This document shows positions 1 through 14,640 of a stretch of 64,000 nucleotides of DNA, piece after piece. A program made the position numbers and the translations under genes. Below the pieces are notes generated by a model that was not told the origin of the DNA, did no database searches, and saw only the letters and a program-made list of their open reading frames with translations. Numbering within the stretch: the first letter of the stretch is position 1; the number at the start of each line of letters is the position of its first letter. This stretch comes from Phoronis australis (Eukaryota; Phoronida; Phoronidae): the NCBI GenBank assembly GCA_002633005.1, contig NMRA01000069.1, forward strand, positions 634,233 to 698,232, read 5' to 3'.

Positions 1-3000
1 ACACCTTCGGAGTATCGAGCTCTATCCTATTTATACCAATGCATTATGATTCGCAGGCAATATTAGATTTCCTTCTTAGCTTTTGTACTCGGTTATGAAT
101 TTTCTTCTTCCGTGCTTCTTCTTCCGTTTTGGTTATCCGTGGGTTGCAGCGCGTCGCTGTTGCGTAAGAATGGCGAGTCAATAGACAAAAAACAGGTATT
201 AACAAAATTTTGTGACCTTTTACGTTATTTGGATTTATTAATGCTGTCTTTCTGGGTACGTTTGGGATTGTGTCAGTAGGTTAGTGTAATTGTTAGTCGG
301 GATTAGAAAGAGCATCAGCGTCAACGCGAATACACGATCAAGACAATTAACAAACGTGTGGTGCAAGCGAATGGTGATAGATTTGGTGGATGGAGAGGTG
401 TATCCATTTAAAGTACATGTGCGTCATCACGAACCAAACACTAAAACCTGAGTACAACCCAAAGTACAAGTAAAATACAGCCAAAACTTAAAATATTTTA
501 CAACGACACGACCCGGACACCACACAATTGTCATAGGTGGAGAACTGTAACTGCAAGTGCCACCCAGACTAAAATATTATAAATAACAAAAGCTGTACAC
601 CATTGTCGTCTTTCATGAATCAGTAAGACAGCAACTCATTGCGCTCGCCCTCACGAAAGAAGCAGCTTGCAAGACGTTTTTACCTTTTCCACTCTGGTGT
701 TATTTTGTGTTCGTGGTTCAGCAACATTTTTGGTTCACTGCCAGTGGTGGCAAGGCCATGGTCTTTGTTGTTCGAAGCCTGTAAGACCCTAGAAAAGAAC
801 GTCTACATTTCTCTAACGTTTGTATCTCAGAAATGACAGTTCACGTTGATGTAAAACTTTCAAATACTATGATTTAAACACCGTTCAGAAAACGAAAATG
901 ATAAGAGCATATTTTACAACTTTAACAGAGTTCTGAGATGACTTCTGGAACACCTTCATTAAATTAAATTCGATCTTGTTATTGATACCATTGTTTTACC
1001 ATTAATGTGCTTTTTGTCCTGAGCTAAATTTTACGGTTTTTGAAAAATAATTTATTGTGCCCTGAAACCAGGTGTGAATTGATGTGTCCTAGAATGCACA
1101 TACGGTCAAAGCATGTAACTTCCAGGATGTTTACAGCTTAATGGCACCATACTTTTTGGCTGTGGTGTCATTCGTGTAAGGGGTCCTGTGGTTTCATCCC
1201 ACTGTTCGCGACGTCAAATCCCGCGTGCTGCATGCTAGTGGTTAATTAGTCAGTCCAATGGTTCGAAGAAATTTGGCGAAGTCTCTAAAAACCTACAATA
1301 AAATTCAAACGAAGTCAACCCCTTGGAGGCAATGAAATCGTATGATCGTTATTGAAATCTACGAGTGAGAAAGAGTGTGAGCAGAAGGTATGAATTCAAG
1401 GTATCCATTGTTCTGAAAGCTTAAACGTCCAAAATCTATAAATTCGAAGGTCCGCACCAGTCCGAAGCTAAAAGTTAGAACTTTCATGTACCAAGATTAT
1501 GAAAACTTGTTTGGAGAAGAAGGTTCGGGTATTAATATGCACGTGCCTATTTGAAACTACTTTATGGAACCCTAAGAGCCGGTCGGAAGGATCAAAGCAA
1601 TATTCGGCAATGTGCAGAGATGTTGCATTTATTTACATTTTCAAATATTTGTTTACCACCACTACAATCTTGATGCTTCCTGTCGATGGCTAAATCACAG
1701 GTTTCAGGTATAATAGACCTTCGGACTAGTTTCGAACTAACTATTTTTTCTTTCTGTCGGATTTGTGAACCCTCGGGGTTAAAGGGCTCTTTTAGAAATA
1801 CATTCAATTGTCAGATGATTTGCCTTTAGACTTGTGAACCTTCATAGTATAGAGCTCTACCCTATTTATACCAATTCAGTATGAATCGCAAGCAAAATTA
1901 TATTACATTCTTAATTTTAGTCTTCGTTTGTCATTCTTCTTCTTGCATTCTCCTTCTTCCGTCTTGGTAATCCAGGGGTCGCAACGTATCGTTGTTGTGT
2001 GAGTATAGCAAGTAAATAAACAAAACCGTGGAATAATAAAATTTACAAACAATTGAGAAATCAATTGTTTTCCATTTGATACTTGAATAATCAATGTAAT
2101 TGAAAAATCCTTCTCCATGCCACGGGTGTAAACGATCAAGGGAACCACTGCTCAGCTCCACCTGGTTATGGCATCTGCAGAGGAACTCAGTTAACAGCAT
2201 TCAGCATGCACACAGGATCGTCATTTGGATTCAGTTATGCTGTTTTTAGTGTGTTAGGGTATGTGTTAGTATGTTAGTGCAAATGTTAGTCGAAATTTAG
2301 AAAGAGTGTTATCGTCAATACGAATGTACCACCAAGACAAGTAACAAACGACAAGTGAAAGCGAATGGTGATAGATTTGGTGCATGGAGAGGTGTATTCA
2401 TTTAAAGTACATGTGCGTCATCACGAACCAAACAAAGTTGTCACAAGTGTCAGTCAGACCAAAATGTTGTCAATAACGACAGTTACACACCTCTATCGTC
2501 CTTCATGTATCTTTTAGGGCAGCATCTCATGATGCAGCCTCAGGGAGAGTGCAACTTAAAGAGATTTTTCACGTTTTCGGTTATGATATCATTTTGTGTT
2601 GGTGGTTGAGCGACATCTTTTGTTCTGTGCTATTGGTGGTAAGTTCAGTGTTCTGCTTGCTCAGCTTGCTCAGATCCTATAAGGCCCTGGACCAAACGTC
2701 TATATTTCTCTAATTTTGAACGCTTATATCTCAGAAATAGCTGTTCTTATTCATGTAACACCTCCAAATACTGTGATTTAAAGGCAGTTCTTAAACAAAA
2801 ATGAAGAGCATATTTTAGAACGTTAATAGAGTTCTGAGGTCACTTCTGGAACACTTTCATGAAATGAAATTCGATCTGGTTATTGATATCATTGTTTTAC
2901 CATTAACGTGGCTTTGCCTTTTGCTAAATTTTACGGTTTTTGAGGGACTGTGCCCTGAAACTAGATGTAATACAATGCATATGAATAAAAATAGATGCCT

Positions 3001-5082
3001 GAATGACTTAACTTTTCCAAATGAAACCAGGCTTCTGTACAGTTTTGATGACTCGTAGAATACACAGACAGTCCAAGCATTTAACTTCCAGGATATTTAG
3101 GGGTGAACGGCACCATACCTTTTGACTCTGATGTCATTCCTGTGAGTGGTCCAGCGGCACCTTTGGTACACTCTCACTGCTCGCGACGTCAGATCCCGCA
3201 TGACAATGGTATACTAGTCAGCCAATGTCCAGTGGTTTGACGAAATTAGGTCAATTCCTTAAAAGCCTACAATGATGTTCAAACAAAGTCATCTCATTTG
3301 AAGCAATGAAACCTTATGATCTGAATTGAAAAGTACAAATAAGAAAGAGTGTGAGCAGAAGGTATGAAATCACTTATTCATTGGTCCGAAGGTTTACAAG
3401 TCCAAAAATCCATAAATCCAAAGGTTCAAACTAGGTCGAAAGTCCATTAGTTTGAAAGCTAAAAATCTAACTTTCATTTATTACAGTTAGCAAAATGTTC
3501 GGAGATTTGTATGCACGTTCCTGTTTGAAACTAATTTTTGGAAGTGCCAGTGCCTCCTCTCGAAAGGATCCAAACAATGTTCCACAGCACTTAAACGCTG
3601 TTACAATGATTTGGACACCACAAAGTTGACACAGGTAGACAACAGTAACTGCAAGTATCGGCCAGACAAAATGTTATCAATAACGAAAGTTTCATACCTC
3701 TATCGTCCTTCGTGTACCGTGTAAGACAGCATCTCATGGCGCGCCCTCACGGAAGGTGTAACTTCAGAGATTTTTTTTATCTTTCCAATTACGGAATTAT
3801 TTGAGTAGGTGGTTCAGTGTTATCTTTGGTTCTCTGTCAGTAGTGGTGAGGTCATGGTTGTTCAGATCATGTATTATCTTTGAAATAACGTTCAAATTTC
3901 TCTAACTTTGAAGATCCGTATCAGAATAGCAGTTCATATTTAGGTAAAATGTCAAATACCATGATTTAAACACCGTTCAAAAAACGAAAATGAAATGATC
4001 ATATTAACTGTGATGACTTCTGAAACATTTACTTTCATCGAATGAAACTCCACTGAGTGATTGATACCATTGTTTTAACATTAATGTGCTTTTGATTTTT
4101 CTTAAATTTACAGTTTTTGCCCTGTGAAACAGTGTTCATGAATAAAGGCAGATGTTGAATGACTGGCGAGTAAATTTTGAACTTCGCTTTTTCGAATCAA
4201 ACAAGGATGGTTTCTTATGAACATTACTGGTGACATTCGTGTTAGTTGTCCGGGCCTACCTTGGGTATACTGTAACTGCTTTCGACGTTAAATTCCGCGC
4301 GTTAATGGTATACTAGTCAGCCAAAGTCCACCTTTTGAAGAATGACCAAGTCGCTATTAAATCTACAATACGGTTAAAAGGAAACCAAGCCTTTAGAAAC
4401 GATAAAACCTACATGACTTCAATTTAAAACTAGAAGTAAGAAAGTGTGTTTGCTGAAGGTATGAAATCACAGCTTTCATTTTTCCGAAGCTTTTTAAGTC
4501 CACAAATACACGCAAGTACGAAAGCCCATAACTGCGAAAGCTAAAAGTTCAAACTTTAATGACATGAACGGTGATTTGGAACAAAATATTTTGGGATATT
4601 AAACACTTGAAGAGCCAGTTTCTCTGGAAAAGATCCAAACACAGTTCAGCAATGTGCACTGAGCTTTCGCTTTCATTTACATTTTCAAATTTTGTTTTAC
4701 CGCCACTAAAATTTTGCTATTTTGCTGTCGTTGACTTTGAATAACCGGCTTCTGGTTTCGTGGCCTTATTTCGGACAAACTAACTTTCTTGTCTCTCAAA
4801 ATCGTGAACCTTGGGCCTGATAGGGCATTTTTAAAAACAGTTTCATTTCTCGTGTTATGGGTGTTTGGACTTGAGAACCTTCAAAGTATCGAGCTGCAAT
4901 TACTTATATTAATGCAGTATGAAACGCAACCAACATTAGTTTACCTTCATAATTTTCATTCTAAATCCTTCTCCTGTTTTGGTTATCCGTGGGTCGGAGC
5001 ACATCGTTGGGGTATGTGTATGGCTTGTAAATAGACAAAACGTGTATTTTACAAACAACCGACAAAATCAAATTTTTCAACT

Positions 5083-5965
5083 TGCCACCAAGAAGCGTCA
5101 CAGTAGTCAATTTCGTCGGAACAAGACAGTCAGCCGACCTTTTTACAGTAAAAACATGTGTGCCAATTTTTAAAATCATCCATAGAGTGGTTTGGTTGAC
5201 AGAGGAGCGGACGACAAAAAGACTCGAAAGCAGTAAAAAATAGCCGCTAGGTGCCGCAAAACACTCCCAATCCATCCGGAAATGAAAGATAGGCACCATT
5301 TCACTAATATATGCCTATATGCCAAATTTTATGAAAATCCTTCAAAGAACCTTTGAATATACAGACTTTAGGTAAACTTAAAGAAATTAAATTGCCACTA
5401 GGTAGTCCAATCCGTCCTGAAATCGTTGTCATCCGTTGTCAAGATACTTGCTAAATTTAATAAAGATCTTGCAGAGCCATGGGCTGGGCGCAAAATCAAA
5501 GGAAAATGCCACTAGGAGGTGTCACGGTAGCCGAAGTCGTCGGAAAGCCGTTGTCAGCTGCCTTTTTCACAGTAAGAACATATATGCCAATTTTCACAAT
5601 CATCCTTAGAGTGGTTTGATTGATGGAGGGGTAGGCGCCAAAAATATACTCGAGGGCAGTAAAATTTGACATTAAGTGTCACCCGAAAACGAGAGGATAG
5701 CGTCATTTTATTGGCCCATGAGTCAAGTTTTATGAAAATCCGATGACATTTGAAGAATAACAGAGATAAACGAAAAAAATGCCACCGCTAGGGGGATCCG
5801 TCCGAAATTCGTCGTCAACTGTCGTCAGCCTTATAGGAACACATCTGCCAAATCTCATCAAGGTCCTGTGAGGATTTAAGGAATACAGGTGTGGACGCCG
5901 TATCCCGGACAACCGGGCAGGCAGAGATGACAAACACTCGCATATAAATATGCGGGCAAATAAAA
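5083..5965 (-). mobile_element. Truncated CCTAGTGGC-repeat element (element E), copy 1
   Basis: This insertion in the array shares with 10511-11751 and (inverted) 61909-63894 the blocks reading 'gccactaggnggcg', 'ccaattttcacaatcatcc' and 'gtttgattgatngagggg'. Its right edge carries the family end 'gagatgac...catataaatatg' (about 5920-5955). Array sequence resumes at about 5966 ('aaaacgtctacatttctc') with some array sequence missing, so array deletion and insertion are both involved. No coding capacity is seen. Confidence 0.7.
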
Positions 5966-8754
5966 ACGTCTACATTTCTCTAACTTTAAAGCTTCGTATC
6001 AGAAATAGCTCTTCAAATTTATGTAAAATTTCATTTCTATGGTATAAAAACCTTTTACAAAATGGAACTCAGTGAAATGCTCATATTTTAGAGCACCGTA
6101 TTTCGCATTTGGATCATTTTCTTCATGAAATTCGGTCTTATTGTTAATGCCGGTGCCATCAATAAAGTCAGATGCCTGAATGACTGGCGACTAAATTTTT
6201 CATTTCGCTTTTCCAAATCAAAGAAGTGTCGGTCATATTTTTATGACTCACAGGAGTACAAACGTTTAGTAAAAACCAGAAGATTCTATGATATTTACAA
6301 GTGAACGGAACCTTGATACTATCTCATGGTGCACGCCCTCAAAAAAGAGGCAATTTTCGGTATTTCTTACCTTTTCGACTCTAGTGTCATTTTAAGGTGA
6401 TGGTTCAATGCTATCTTTGGTTCGTTGACAGTGAGGGCCAGGCCAGGGTCCTGCTAGTTAAGATCCTGTATGAACCTAGAAAAACGTCCAGAAATAGCAG
6501 TTCACATTTAGGTAAATATTTCAAATGCTCTGATTTATTAAACTCCGCTCACGAAACAAAAATGAAATGATCATATTTTATGACATCAACGGTGTCTCTG
6601 AGATCACATCTCGAAACTTTTCACCAAATAAACTTCGATTGAAACCGTTGTTCAACTAGCAATTTGATATGGGATTTTAAAAAAACGTTTTCGTTTAACG
6701 TATTACGGGTACAGATTTGACGACCTCCAACATATTGAGCTGTACACTATTTATAGTAAATGCAATATGAAGAGCAAGCAATGATAGTTTACCTTATGAT
6801 AGTTGCACCTTAAATCTTTCGGAATTCGTTTTGGTTATTCCAGGGTCATAGGGGTATTGTTGGGGCTTGGGTGTGGCGTTTAAATAGACAAAACATGCAT
6901 TGATAAAATTTACAAATAATCGAAAAAATCGTCTGTTTTCAATTGACCACAAGTACATCTATTGAAAAGACCTTGTCCTTGCCAAACTGTTTTAGAACTA
7001 ATAAGCTTTTTCTCGAAATTGTGAACCTTCGGCCTAATAGCACCCTTTTAAAAATGTTTTCATTTGTTGTATTATGGGTAGGGATTTGAGAACGTTCAAG
7101 GTATTGAGCTGTACACACTGCAGTATGAAACCCAAGTAATGATACTTCAGCTTTATAATTTTCGTCTTAAATTTTGTTCTTTCTTTTTCGTTAAACGAAG
7201 GTTATCTTTGGGTATGGGTATGGCGTGTAAATAGGAAAAAGTGTATTTACAAACAATCGACCTATCAATTGCTTTCAATTTGCCGTACGCAAATCAATTG
7301 AAAAAATCTTTCTCCCTACACGGGCAGGAATCGACCACGGGAAGCACTGCTCAGCTTCATCTTGCTTCTGCATTGGCACAGGGATTCAAATATTTTTATT
7401 CAGCATGGCTTTTGTGACCTTGAACGCCATTTAGATTAATTTGTATTTAGATTAATGTGTGGTGTATGTCTTCGTATGTTAGTGCTTGTGTTTGTATGTT
7501 AGTGCTTGTGTTTGTATGTTAGTGCTTTGTTGGGCGGGATTGGAAAGTGCGTTAGCGTTAACGCAAATCCATAGGCAAGAAAAGTAACAAACCTCTAGTC
7601 CAAGCGAATGGTAATACCATTGATAAATGGGCAGATCTGTCCATGGGATTAAAAGTGTGTCATCACGGCCTAAGCTTTTACAACACAAACGTGTAGTAAA
7701 AACTAGAAGCTTCTACGATGTTTACAAGTTAAGTTACGGAACCTTGACTCTTGTGCGATTCGTGTCAGTGGTCCTGCAGTACTTTTGGTATATTGTCATT
7801 GCTCGCAATGTTAATGGTATACTGGTCAGCCAAAGTCAAATAGTTCGACGAAAGGCCAAGTACCTAAAAGACCTAAAATAATGATAAAAGGAAGTCAACC
7901 CCTTGGAAACAATGAAATCATATGATCTGAACTGAAAACTACAAGTGAGAAAAAGTGTGGGGTAAAGTTATGAAATGCCGGTATTCCTTGTTTTCAAAGA
8001 CAAGCAAGTAAATAAATCCATCAATATCTACACAAGCCCGAAAGACCATTAGGCAAGGTTCGAATTTTCATGTCACGAGGCATTTTGAACAGTGATTTCG
8101 GGCAAAATGTTTGGAGAGGTTTAAGCACGTGGCTTCTTAAAACGAATTCTTCGAACATCCAGTGCCTTGGTAAAGTATCCAAACAACGTTTGGCAATGTG
8201 CACTGAACTGTCGCTTTTATTTTAATTTTCAAGTTTTGGTTTTCCGCCTCTAAAATGTTGCCGCTCCTTTGTCATTAACTTTCAATCACTGACTTCTCGT
8301 CTCTCAGATCGTCGAATTATTTTCGCACTAATAAGCTTTTTTGTCGAATTTGCGAACATTCAGGCTGATAGGGCTTTTTTCAATGAATTTCCATTTGTTG
8401 TATTATGGCCACTTATTTGAAAACCTTCAAGGTATTGAGCTATACACTGCAGTATGAAACCCAAGCAACGATACTTTACCTTCATAATTGTCGCCTTAAA
8501 TCTTTCTTCTTTTGTTTTGGTTTAACGAAGGTCGCAGGTTATCTTTGGGGTATGGGTATGGGTATGGCGTGTAAATAGACGAAAACATACCTTTTGCCTC
8601 TGGTGTTGATTCTTGTCAGTGGTCCTACAGAAATTTTGGTATACTGTCTCTGTTCCCAATGTCAGATCTTGCATGTTGATGGTGTACTAGTCAGCTAATG
8701 TCAAATAGTTTGACGAAAGGCCAAGTATCTAAAAGGCATAGACTAATGTTATCA

Positions 8755-8905
8755 AATAGATGTTGAAATGCCGTGCAGTTACCGACGGATAAGAACATAA
8801 AATAGTAAAACTAAAACGACGAGCGTCGGTACTAAAATATATTAAAATAACCCCACGTTTCGAGCGATGAGCTCTTTGTCAAGGGTGTGCTACAGACTGT
8901 ACAAT
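8755..8905 (-). mobile_element. Short insertion resembling the end of a Penelope-like or related retroelement
   Basis: About 150 bp interrupts the array between 'ggcatagactaatgttatc' and 'acaataatgttaaaaggaag'; the latter is the expected continuation. Read on the minus strand it contains 'gagctcatcgctcgaaacgt' followed by an AT-rich tail. A CGAAACGT block of this kind is commonly seen at the ends of Penelope-like and some other retroelements, but the family assignment is an inference from one short motif. Confidence 0.35.
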
Positions 8906-10510
8906 AATGTTAAAAGGAAGTCAACCCCCTAGAAAAAATTAAATGATGTGATCTGAATTGAAAGTTTCAAGGTAAAAAGTGTGGGCCAAAATTATGAAAT
9001 CGCGGTATTAATGACTCCAAAGGTTTGCAAGTAAACAAATCCATCAATTCAAATATCCTCACAAGTCCGAGAGACCATTAGTTCGAAAGCTAAAAATTTA
9101 AACTTTCATAATACGCGGTTCTGAACAGTGATTTCGAACAAAATGATTGGAGATTTGTAAGCACGTGCCTCCCTGGAACCAATTCTTCCAAGAGCCAGTG
9201 CCTTGGTAAAGCATCCAAACAAAGTTTGACAAAGTGCACTGAGCTGTCGCTTTTATTAACATTTTCAACTTTTGGAATACAGTCACTAAAATTTTGTTGC
9301 TCCTCTGCCGTTGAAGTTTGAATCACTGGCTTCTGGTCTCTTCAATTGTCGAACTGCTTTCGAACTAATAAGTTTTTTGTCGAGTTTGTGAAATTGCTGC
9401 CTGATAGGGCTTTTTGTAAACATTTTCGTTTGTCGTATAACGAGTACAGATTTGAAAACCTTAAAGGTATTGGGCTTCACCCTATTTAATGCAGTATGAA
9501 ACCCAAGCAACAATAGTTTATCTTCATAATTTTCGTCTGAAGAACTGCTTCGTCTGTTTTGGTTATTCGAGGATCGCAGCGTATTGCTGGGGTATAGATA
9601 CTGCGTGTAAACACACAAAACGAGTATTGAAAAAATTTACAAACAATTGCCAAATCAACTGTTTTCAATTTCTCACACGCAGATCAATTGCAAATCCTTG
9701 TCCTTACTCCGCCACAAATTGATACCGGGAACCACAGCCTAGCTTCATCCCGTTGTGGCATCTGTAGAGGAAGTCAAATAATGACATTCAGCACACATTT
9801 TGTGACTTCGAACGTCAGTTGGATTAATTGGTGATGTTTTTAGGTTTGTTAGGACTGGTATTAGTATTTAATTGGAATTGTTGGCGGGATTAGAATGTGT
9901 GTTTGCATCAACGTTAATGCACAAGCAACAAAAGCAACAAACGTCTAGTCCAAGCGAATGAAACTACAATTGATAGATGGACAGATCTACAGTCTATCCA
10001 TTGGAATAAATGAGCGTCATCACGGCCAAAGTATTGATATATGAGGAGAACCCATAGTAAGTACAACTAAAATACAGCTAACACTAGAAATGTATTTAAC
10101 GATCTGAACAGCACATTGTTGTAACAGGTGGAGAACTGTAACTGCACGTGACAGCCAGCCCAAAATGTTATCAATAACGAAAGTAACGCACCTCAGTTGT
10201 ACCTTGTGTATCGGGTAAGACAGCATCTCATGAAGTACGACCTCAAGGAAGAGGCAATCTCCTGGATTTTTTACTTTTCCTATTCTGGTGTCATTACATG
10301 GTGACGGTTCAGTGACATTTTTGTTCGCTGCCAGTGATGGCAAGCACAGCATCCTGCTACTTCGGGTGCTGCGTGGCCATAGAAAGTGTTCACATTTCTC
10401 TAATTTTAAAGGTTGATATCTTAGAAATAGCGGTTCAGATTTTTGTAAAATCTCCCATGTTAATGGTATATTGGTCAGCCAGTAGTTTGACGAAAGAACA
10501 AGTCCCTAAA

Positions 10511-11751
10511 CAAGAGCAACGCGGAGCTTTGAAATGCGCCCACGAATGCATCGCAAATGGTGTGCTTTTAGGGTTATTTATTTGTATAATAAAAATGGCC
10601 ACTAGATGGCGCAAAAACGTACAATCCATCCAAAACGGGAACATGCCATATTTCATAAAAATCTGTCAAGGAACTTCAGAGAAACAAAGGAAAATGGAAT
10701 AACATGAAATTGCCACTTGTGGGCACAGCGTTCGTTGGATCCGCCTGAAAGTCGTCGTCTGTTTTTATCTTCATATAAATACACTTACTAAATTTAATAA
10801 GATCCTGAAGTGGGTTTAGGAAATATAGCTATGGGCGCAAAACAAAACATAACTACCACTAGGAGGCGCCACAGTAGTCAGTTGCCATCATCAAACGTCC
10901 TCTTTGCACTGAAAACATATACGCCAATTTTCAAAACTATCCCTAGAATGATTTCTTTGATTGAGGGGTGGACAAGATTTGAAAACAGTAAAAATGGCCA
11001 CTAGATGGTGCAAACTAGGTCGAATCTATCTGAAAACGGAGAGATAGCGTCACTTAATTAACAGATGCGTGTATGCCAAATTTTATGAAAATACGTTGAG
11101 GACGTTTGAACACACAGAGGTAAACGTAAAAAAATAAAATTGCCAGTAGGTGGCACACCAGTGGTCAGATCTGTCCGAAAGTCGTTGTCTTCCGTCGTCA
11201 ACATCACATAAATACTAAATTTATTAAAGATCCTGCGAACGGCATAGGACATGCAGCCATAGGCGCAAAAAAACTGCCACTAGGAGGCGCCATAGTAGTC
11301 GAAGTGGTCGGAAAATCATCGTCATACATGCCAATTTTCACAATCATCCTTTGAGCGGTTTGGTTGATAGAGGGGTGGACGCAAAAAAACAAACTCGAAA
11401 ACAGCAAAACATGGCCACTAGGTGGCTCAGACTACGTCAAATCCATCTGAAAACGGAAGGTTAGCCTCATCTCACTAATAGGTGTCTATGTACCAATTTT
11501 TATGAAAATCCGTTCAGGACTTTTGAAGTTAGAGGTAAACGTAAAAAACTAAAATTGCCACTAGGGGTCACACCAATAGTCGGATCCGCCTGAAAATTCG
11601 CTCATGCCGTCCCATCCACGGAAGAAACACATGTGCAAAACTTCCTGAACATACGTCCAGGCGTTTTGGAGCGGACGCCGGACGCCGGACTCCGAACGGA
11701 TGGACGGAGATGACGGCATAATGAGTCCACATATAAATATGTTTGCGCATA
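10511..11751 (-). mobile_element. CCTAGTGGC-repeat element (element E), copy 2, precisely inserted
   Basis: The array reads 'caagtccctaaa' up to 10510 and resumes with 'aatctataatcaggttcg' after about 11751, matching uninterrupted units such as 3260-3290. Both ends of the insertion are therefore visible. The left end begins 'caagagcaacgcggagc', whose complement lies near 63894. The right end carries 'ggagatgacggcataatgag' and 'catataaatatg', whose complement lies at about 61912-61960. The interior holds repeated 'gccactaggnggc' cores at roughly 150-bp spacing. No protein-coding region is recognised, so it is non-autonomous or satellite-like. Confidence 0.75.
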
Positions 11752-14314
11752 AAATCTATAATCAGGTTCGAAAGAAGTTAATCCCCTCGAAACAATGAGC
11801 CCATATGATCTGAATTGAAAACTACAAGTGAGAACAATTGTGGGCGGAAGGTATGAAATTACGGAATTCATGGCTCCGAAAGTTTACTAGTCGACAAATA
11901 AACAAATCCGAAGATCAACACAGTCTGAAAGAATATTAGTTGTTTTACTATCAGTTTGATAGGGCTGTTTTTAGAAACGTTTTTATTTGCCTGATAGGGT
12001 ATTTTAAAAAAATCATTCAATGTTACATAACTTGCCTTCAGGCTTGTGAACCTTCGGAGTATCGAGCTCCATCTTATTTATACTAATGCACTGTGACTTG
12101 CACGCTACTTTAAATTTCCTTCTTTATTTTAGTCTTCGGTTGTTAATTTTCAGTCTTTCATGCTTCTTCTTCCGTCTGTTATCCGTGAGTCGGATCGTAT
12201 CGTTGTGGCGTGGGCATGGTAAGTAAATAAACGAAAACGTTCATTAATAAATTTACAAACAACTATTGTTTTCAATTTGCCATTCGGAAACTAATTCAAA
12301 AATCCTTATCCCTGCCACGGTAGTAATCGATCACGGGAACCACTGTTCAGCTCCATTTGATCTTGGAATTTGCAGAGGAATTCAAATAACACCACTTAGC
12401 ATGCATTTTGTGACCTTGAACGTCGTTTGGATTTATTCATGCTGCATTTCTTGATATGTTAGGATTGGTGTTACTATGTTAATGCAATTGTTAGTCGGGA
12501 TTAAAAAGAGTGTTAGCGTCAACGCGAATGTACCAGCAAGACAAGTAACAAACGCTTAGTGCAAGCAAATGGTAATAAATATGATGGATGGAGAGCTTTG
12601 TCTGTTCGAAGTACATGTGCGTCATCGGAACCCAAACACTAATACTCGAGTACAACTCAATTATCTGGACACCATACATTTGTCACAAGTGGGTAACTGT
12701 AACTGAAAGTGTCAGCCAGACAAAAATGTTATCAATAACGAAAGTTACACACCTTTATCGCCCTTCATGTATCGGGTAAGACAGGATCTCATGGTGCACG
12801 CCCTCACGTAAGAGGCAACTCCTGGGATTTTTTACCTTTCCGACTCTGGTGTCATTTTGTGTTGGTGGCTCAGCGACATCTTGGCCGGGTGCACTGCCAG
12901 TTGTGGCGAGGTCCTGTATGACCATAGAAAAAACGTCAGCATTTCTCTAACTTTGAAGCTTCAAAATCTTGTATATTTCCCCAACATTGAAGTTTTATAT
13001 CTCAGAAATAGCTGTCCAGATTTATGTAAAACTTCCAAATTCAAGGACTTAAACACCGTTTACAAAACGAATTTAAAATAAAATCATGATATTTTAGAAC
13101 ATTAATATTTTTTTGAGATTACGCCTTGGAACATTTTCATCAAATGAAATTCGAACTTGTTATCGATGCCGTTGTTTTGCTATTACTGTGCTTTTCTTTT
13201 CTTTTTCGCTAAATTTTAATTAAGGGAAATATTCTTGTGAGGCAATTATTATGAATATCAGACAAGTAAAAACCGAAACTTCAAATTTTACTTGGGTTTC
13301 TAGTTTCCGATGATATAAACATTTAAAGGAGCATGCCACCCAAAAAACAACCTAATTTGTATCAATTTAGATCGAGTAGTTCTACTCCATAACGACACGT
13401 ACGGTTGCGTTATTTGACACCTGACGGCAGACGGAGGTGTTGAAATTATCCAATGACGTCATCGGTTTCACACGCAGTCTGTCAAGCAGTTCACAACACG
13501 GGTTACTGGTGTTAGCTTATCGCTTGAAGTCATCGTTCAACACCAATAAAACATCAAACTTTGATGTAAAACCCTTTAAAGTACACCGAGTTCTTATAAA
13601 AACGTGTTGTTTTATTTCACTCTTACGGATTTATTTGTATTTGGACACACCGTAGCCTACAAAGTTCGGCAGGCCAACAAGGTCCGTAGCAGGAGTTTGG
13701 AGTCTGTTCGGAGATAATTTCGAAGTATTTTCCGTGAGATACAGACAGGAAAACCTAGATCTGTGTTGTTTAGACTAATAATTTTTTGAGTTCTAGACAC
13801 AAAACGCTCGTTATCGTGGGTAGTGGCTCGGTGCCCGATCCAGCCCGTCGCGGCCGGCCGGGTTGACTTCATTGTTATCCCGGCCAGTGGCTCGGAAACT
13901 GATCAGACATTACGAACATAAACCAGCCAAAGTTCAGAGGAAACTAAACTTCGAGTCGTGAAAATACTATACTAGTGAGCCAAAGTAATGTGCACGTGAT
14001 TATGTTGGTGAATTAGCCACGAAACTGCAAATCTACTTACTCGTCGGGGGCCGCGAATTCACTCGGGTTCCGCTTTGGCCACAGCACCGTCTGGTCAGAA
14101 GTTGTACATTGACAATCATTATTTGAGTAATGTAAACGTAAATAAAGATTCCCCTAACACCCAGCCGTGGGATGGAAATCGAGTTGTTTCGCAACAGTTT
14201 CTGCCAGCAAACACTAAATTAGAATGAGCTCACACGGCCTCGGTGTCCCGTCAATTAATTTTATTGCACCTAAAGCTGGTAACGCAGTGATTTATTGCTG
14301 GCTTCTCAAATCAT

Positions 14315-14640
14315 TTGCACTCACAAACACTCCAAAGGCCTTACAAATTACATCTAATGAGACAGACTTTGTTTCAGTTGGTTAGGGTGAGAAGGCATTT
14401 TGAAACAGAACGCTCAGTACTAAACGCCAACATAGCAACTCGCAATCCCGACTTAAGACGAGCTAGAGCTCATCAGTCCCGACTTCGCAGGTGGATCGTT
14501 AAGTTTTACAGGCTATCAATTCGAACAGGAATACAGTGATGAAGAAATACTAGAAAGGCGCCGTGAACATGCACAGGCAACGGAACTTATGGATAGTTCT
14601 TTGGTAAGCCGGAATTCGTCAGAGAAATCACTGTCGACAA
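14315..14640 (+). pseudogene. Remnant ORF of the Kolobok-like element, start of a 'YQFExEY' protein
   Basis: Two frames carry one decayed peptide. The first runs 14315-14539 and includes IATRNPDL. The second, joined by a frameshift near 14500, reads GYQFEQEYSDEEILERRREH at about 14510-14570. The related element at 30277-32625 has GYQFEVEYTDQEILERRHE in the same relative place on its own opposite strand, so the segment is family-conserved. A YQFExEY-EEE-like start resembles the N-terminus of invertebrate proteins labelled P2X7-like that are often found with THAP-type transposons; this is from memory and weak. The ORF faces the THAP ORF (convergent) and overlaps it. Confidence 0.4.
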
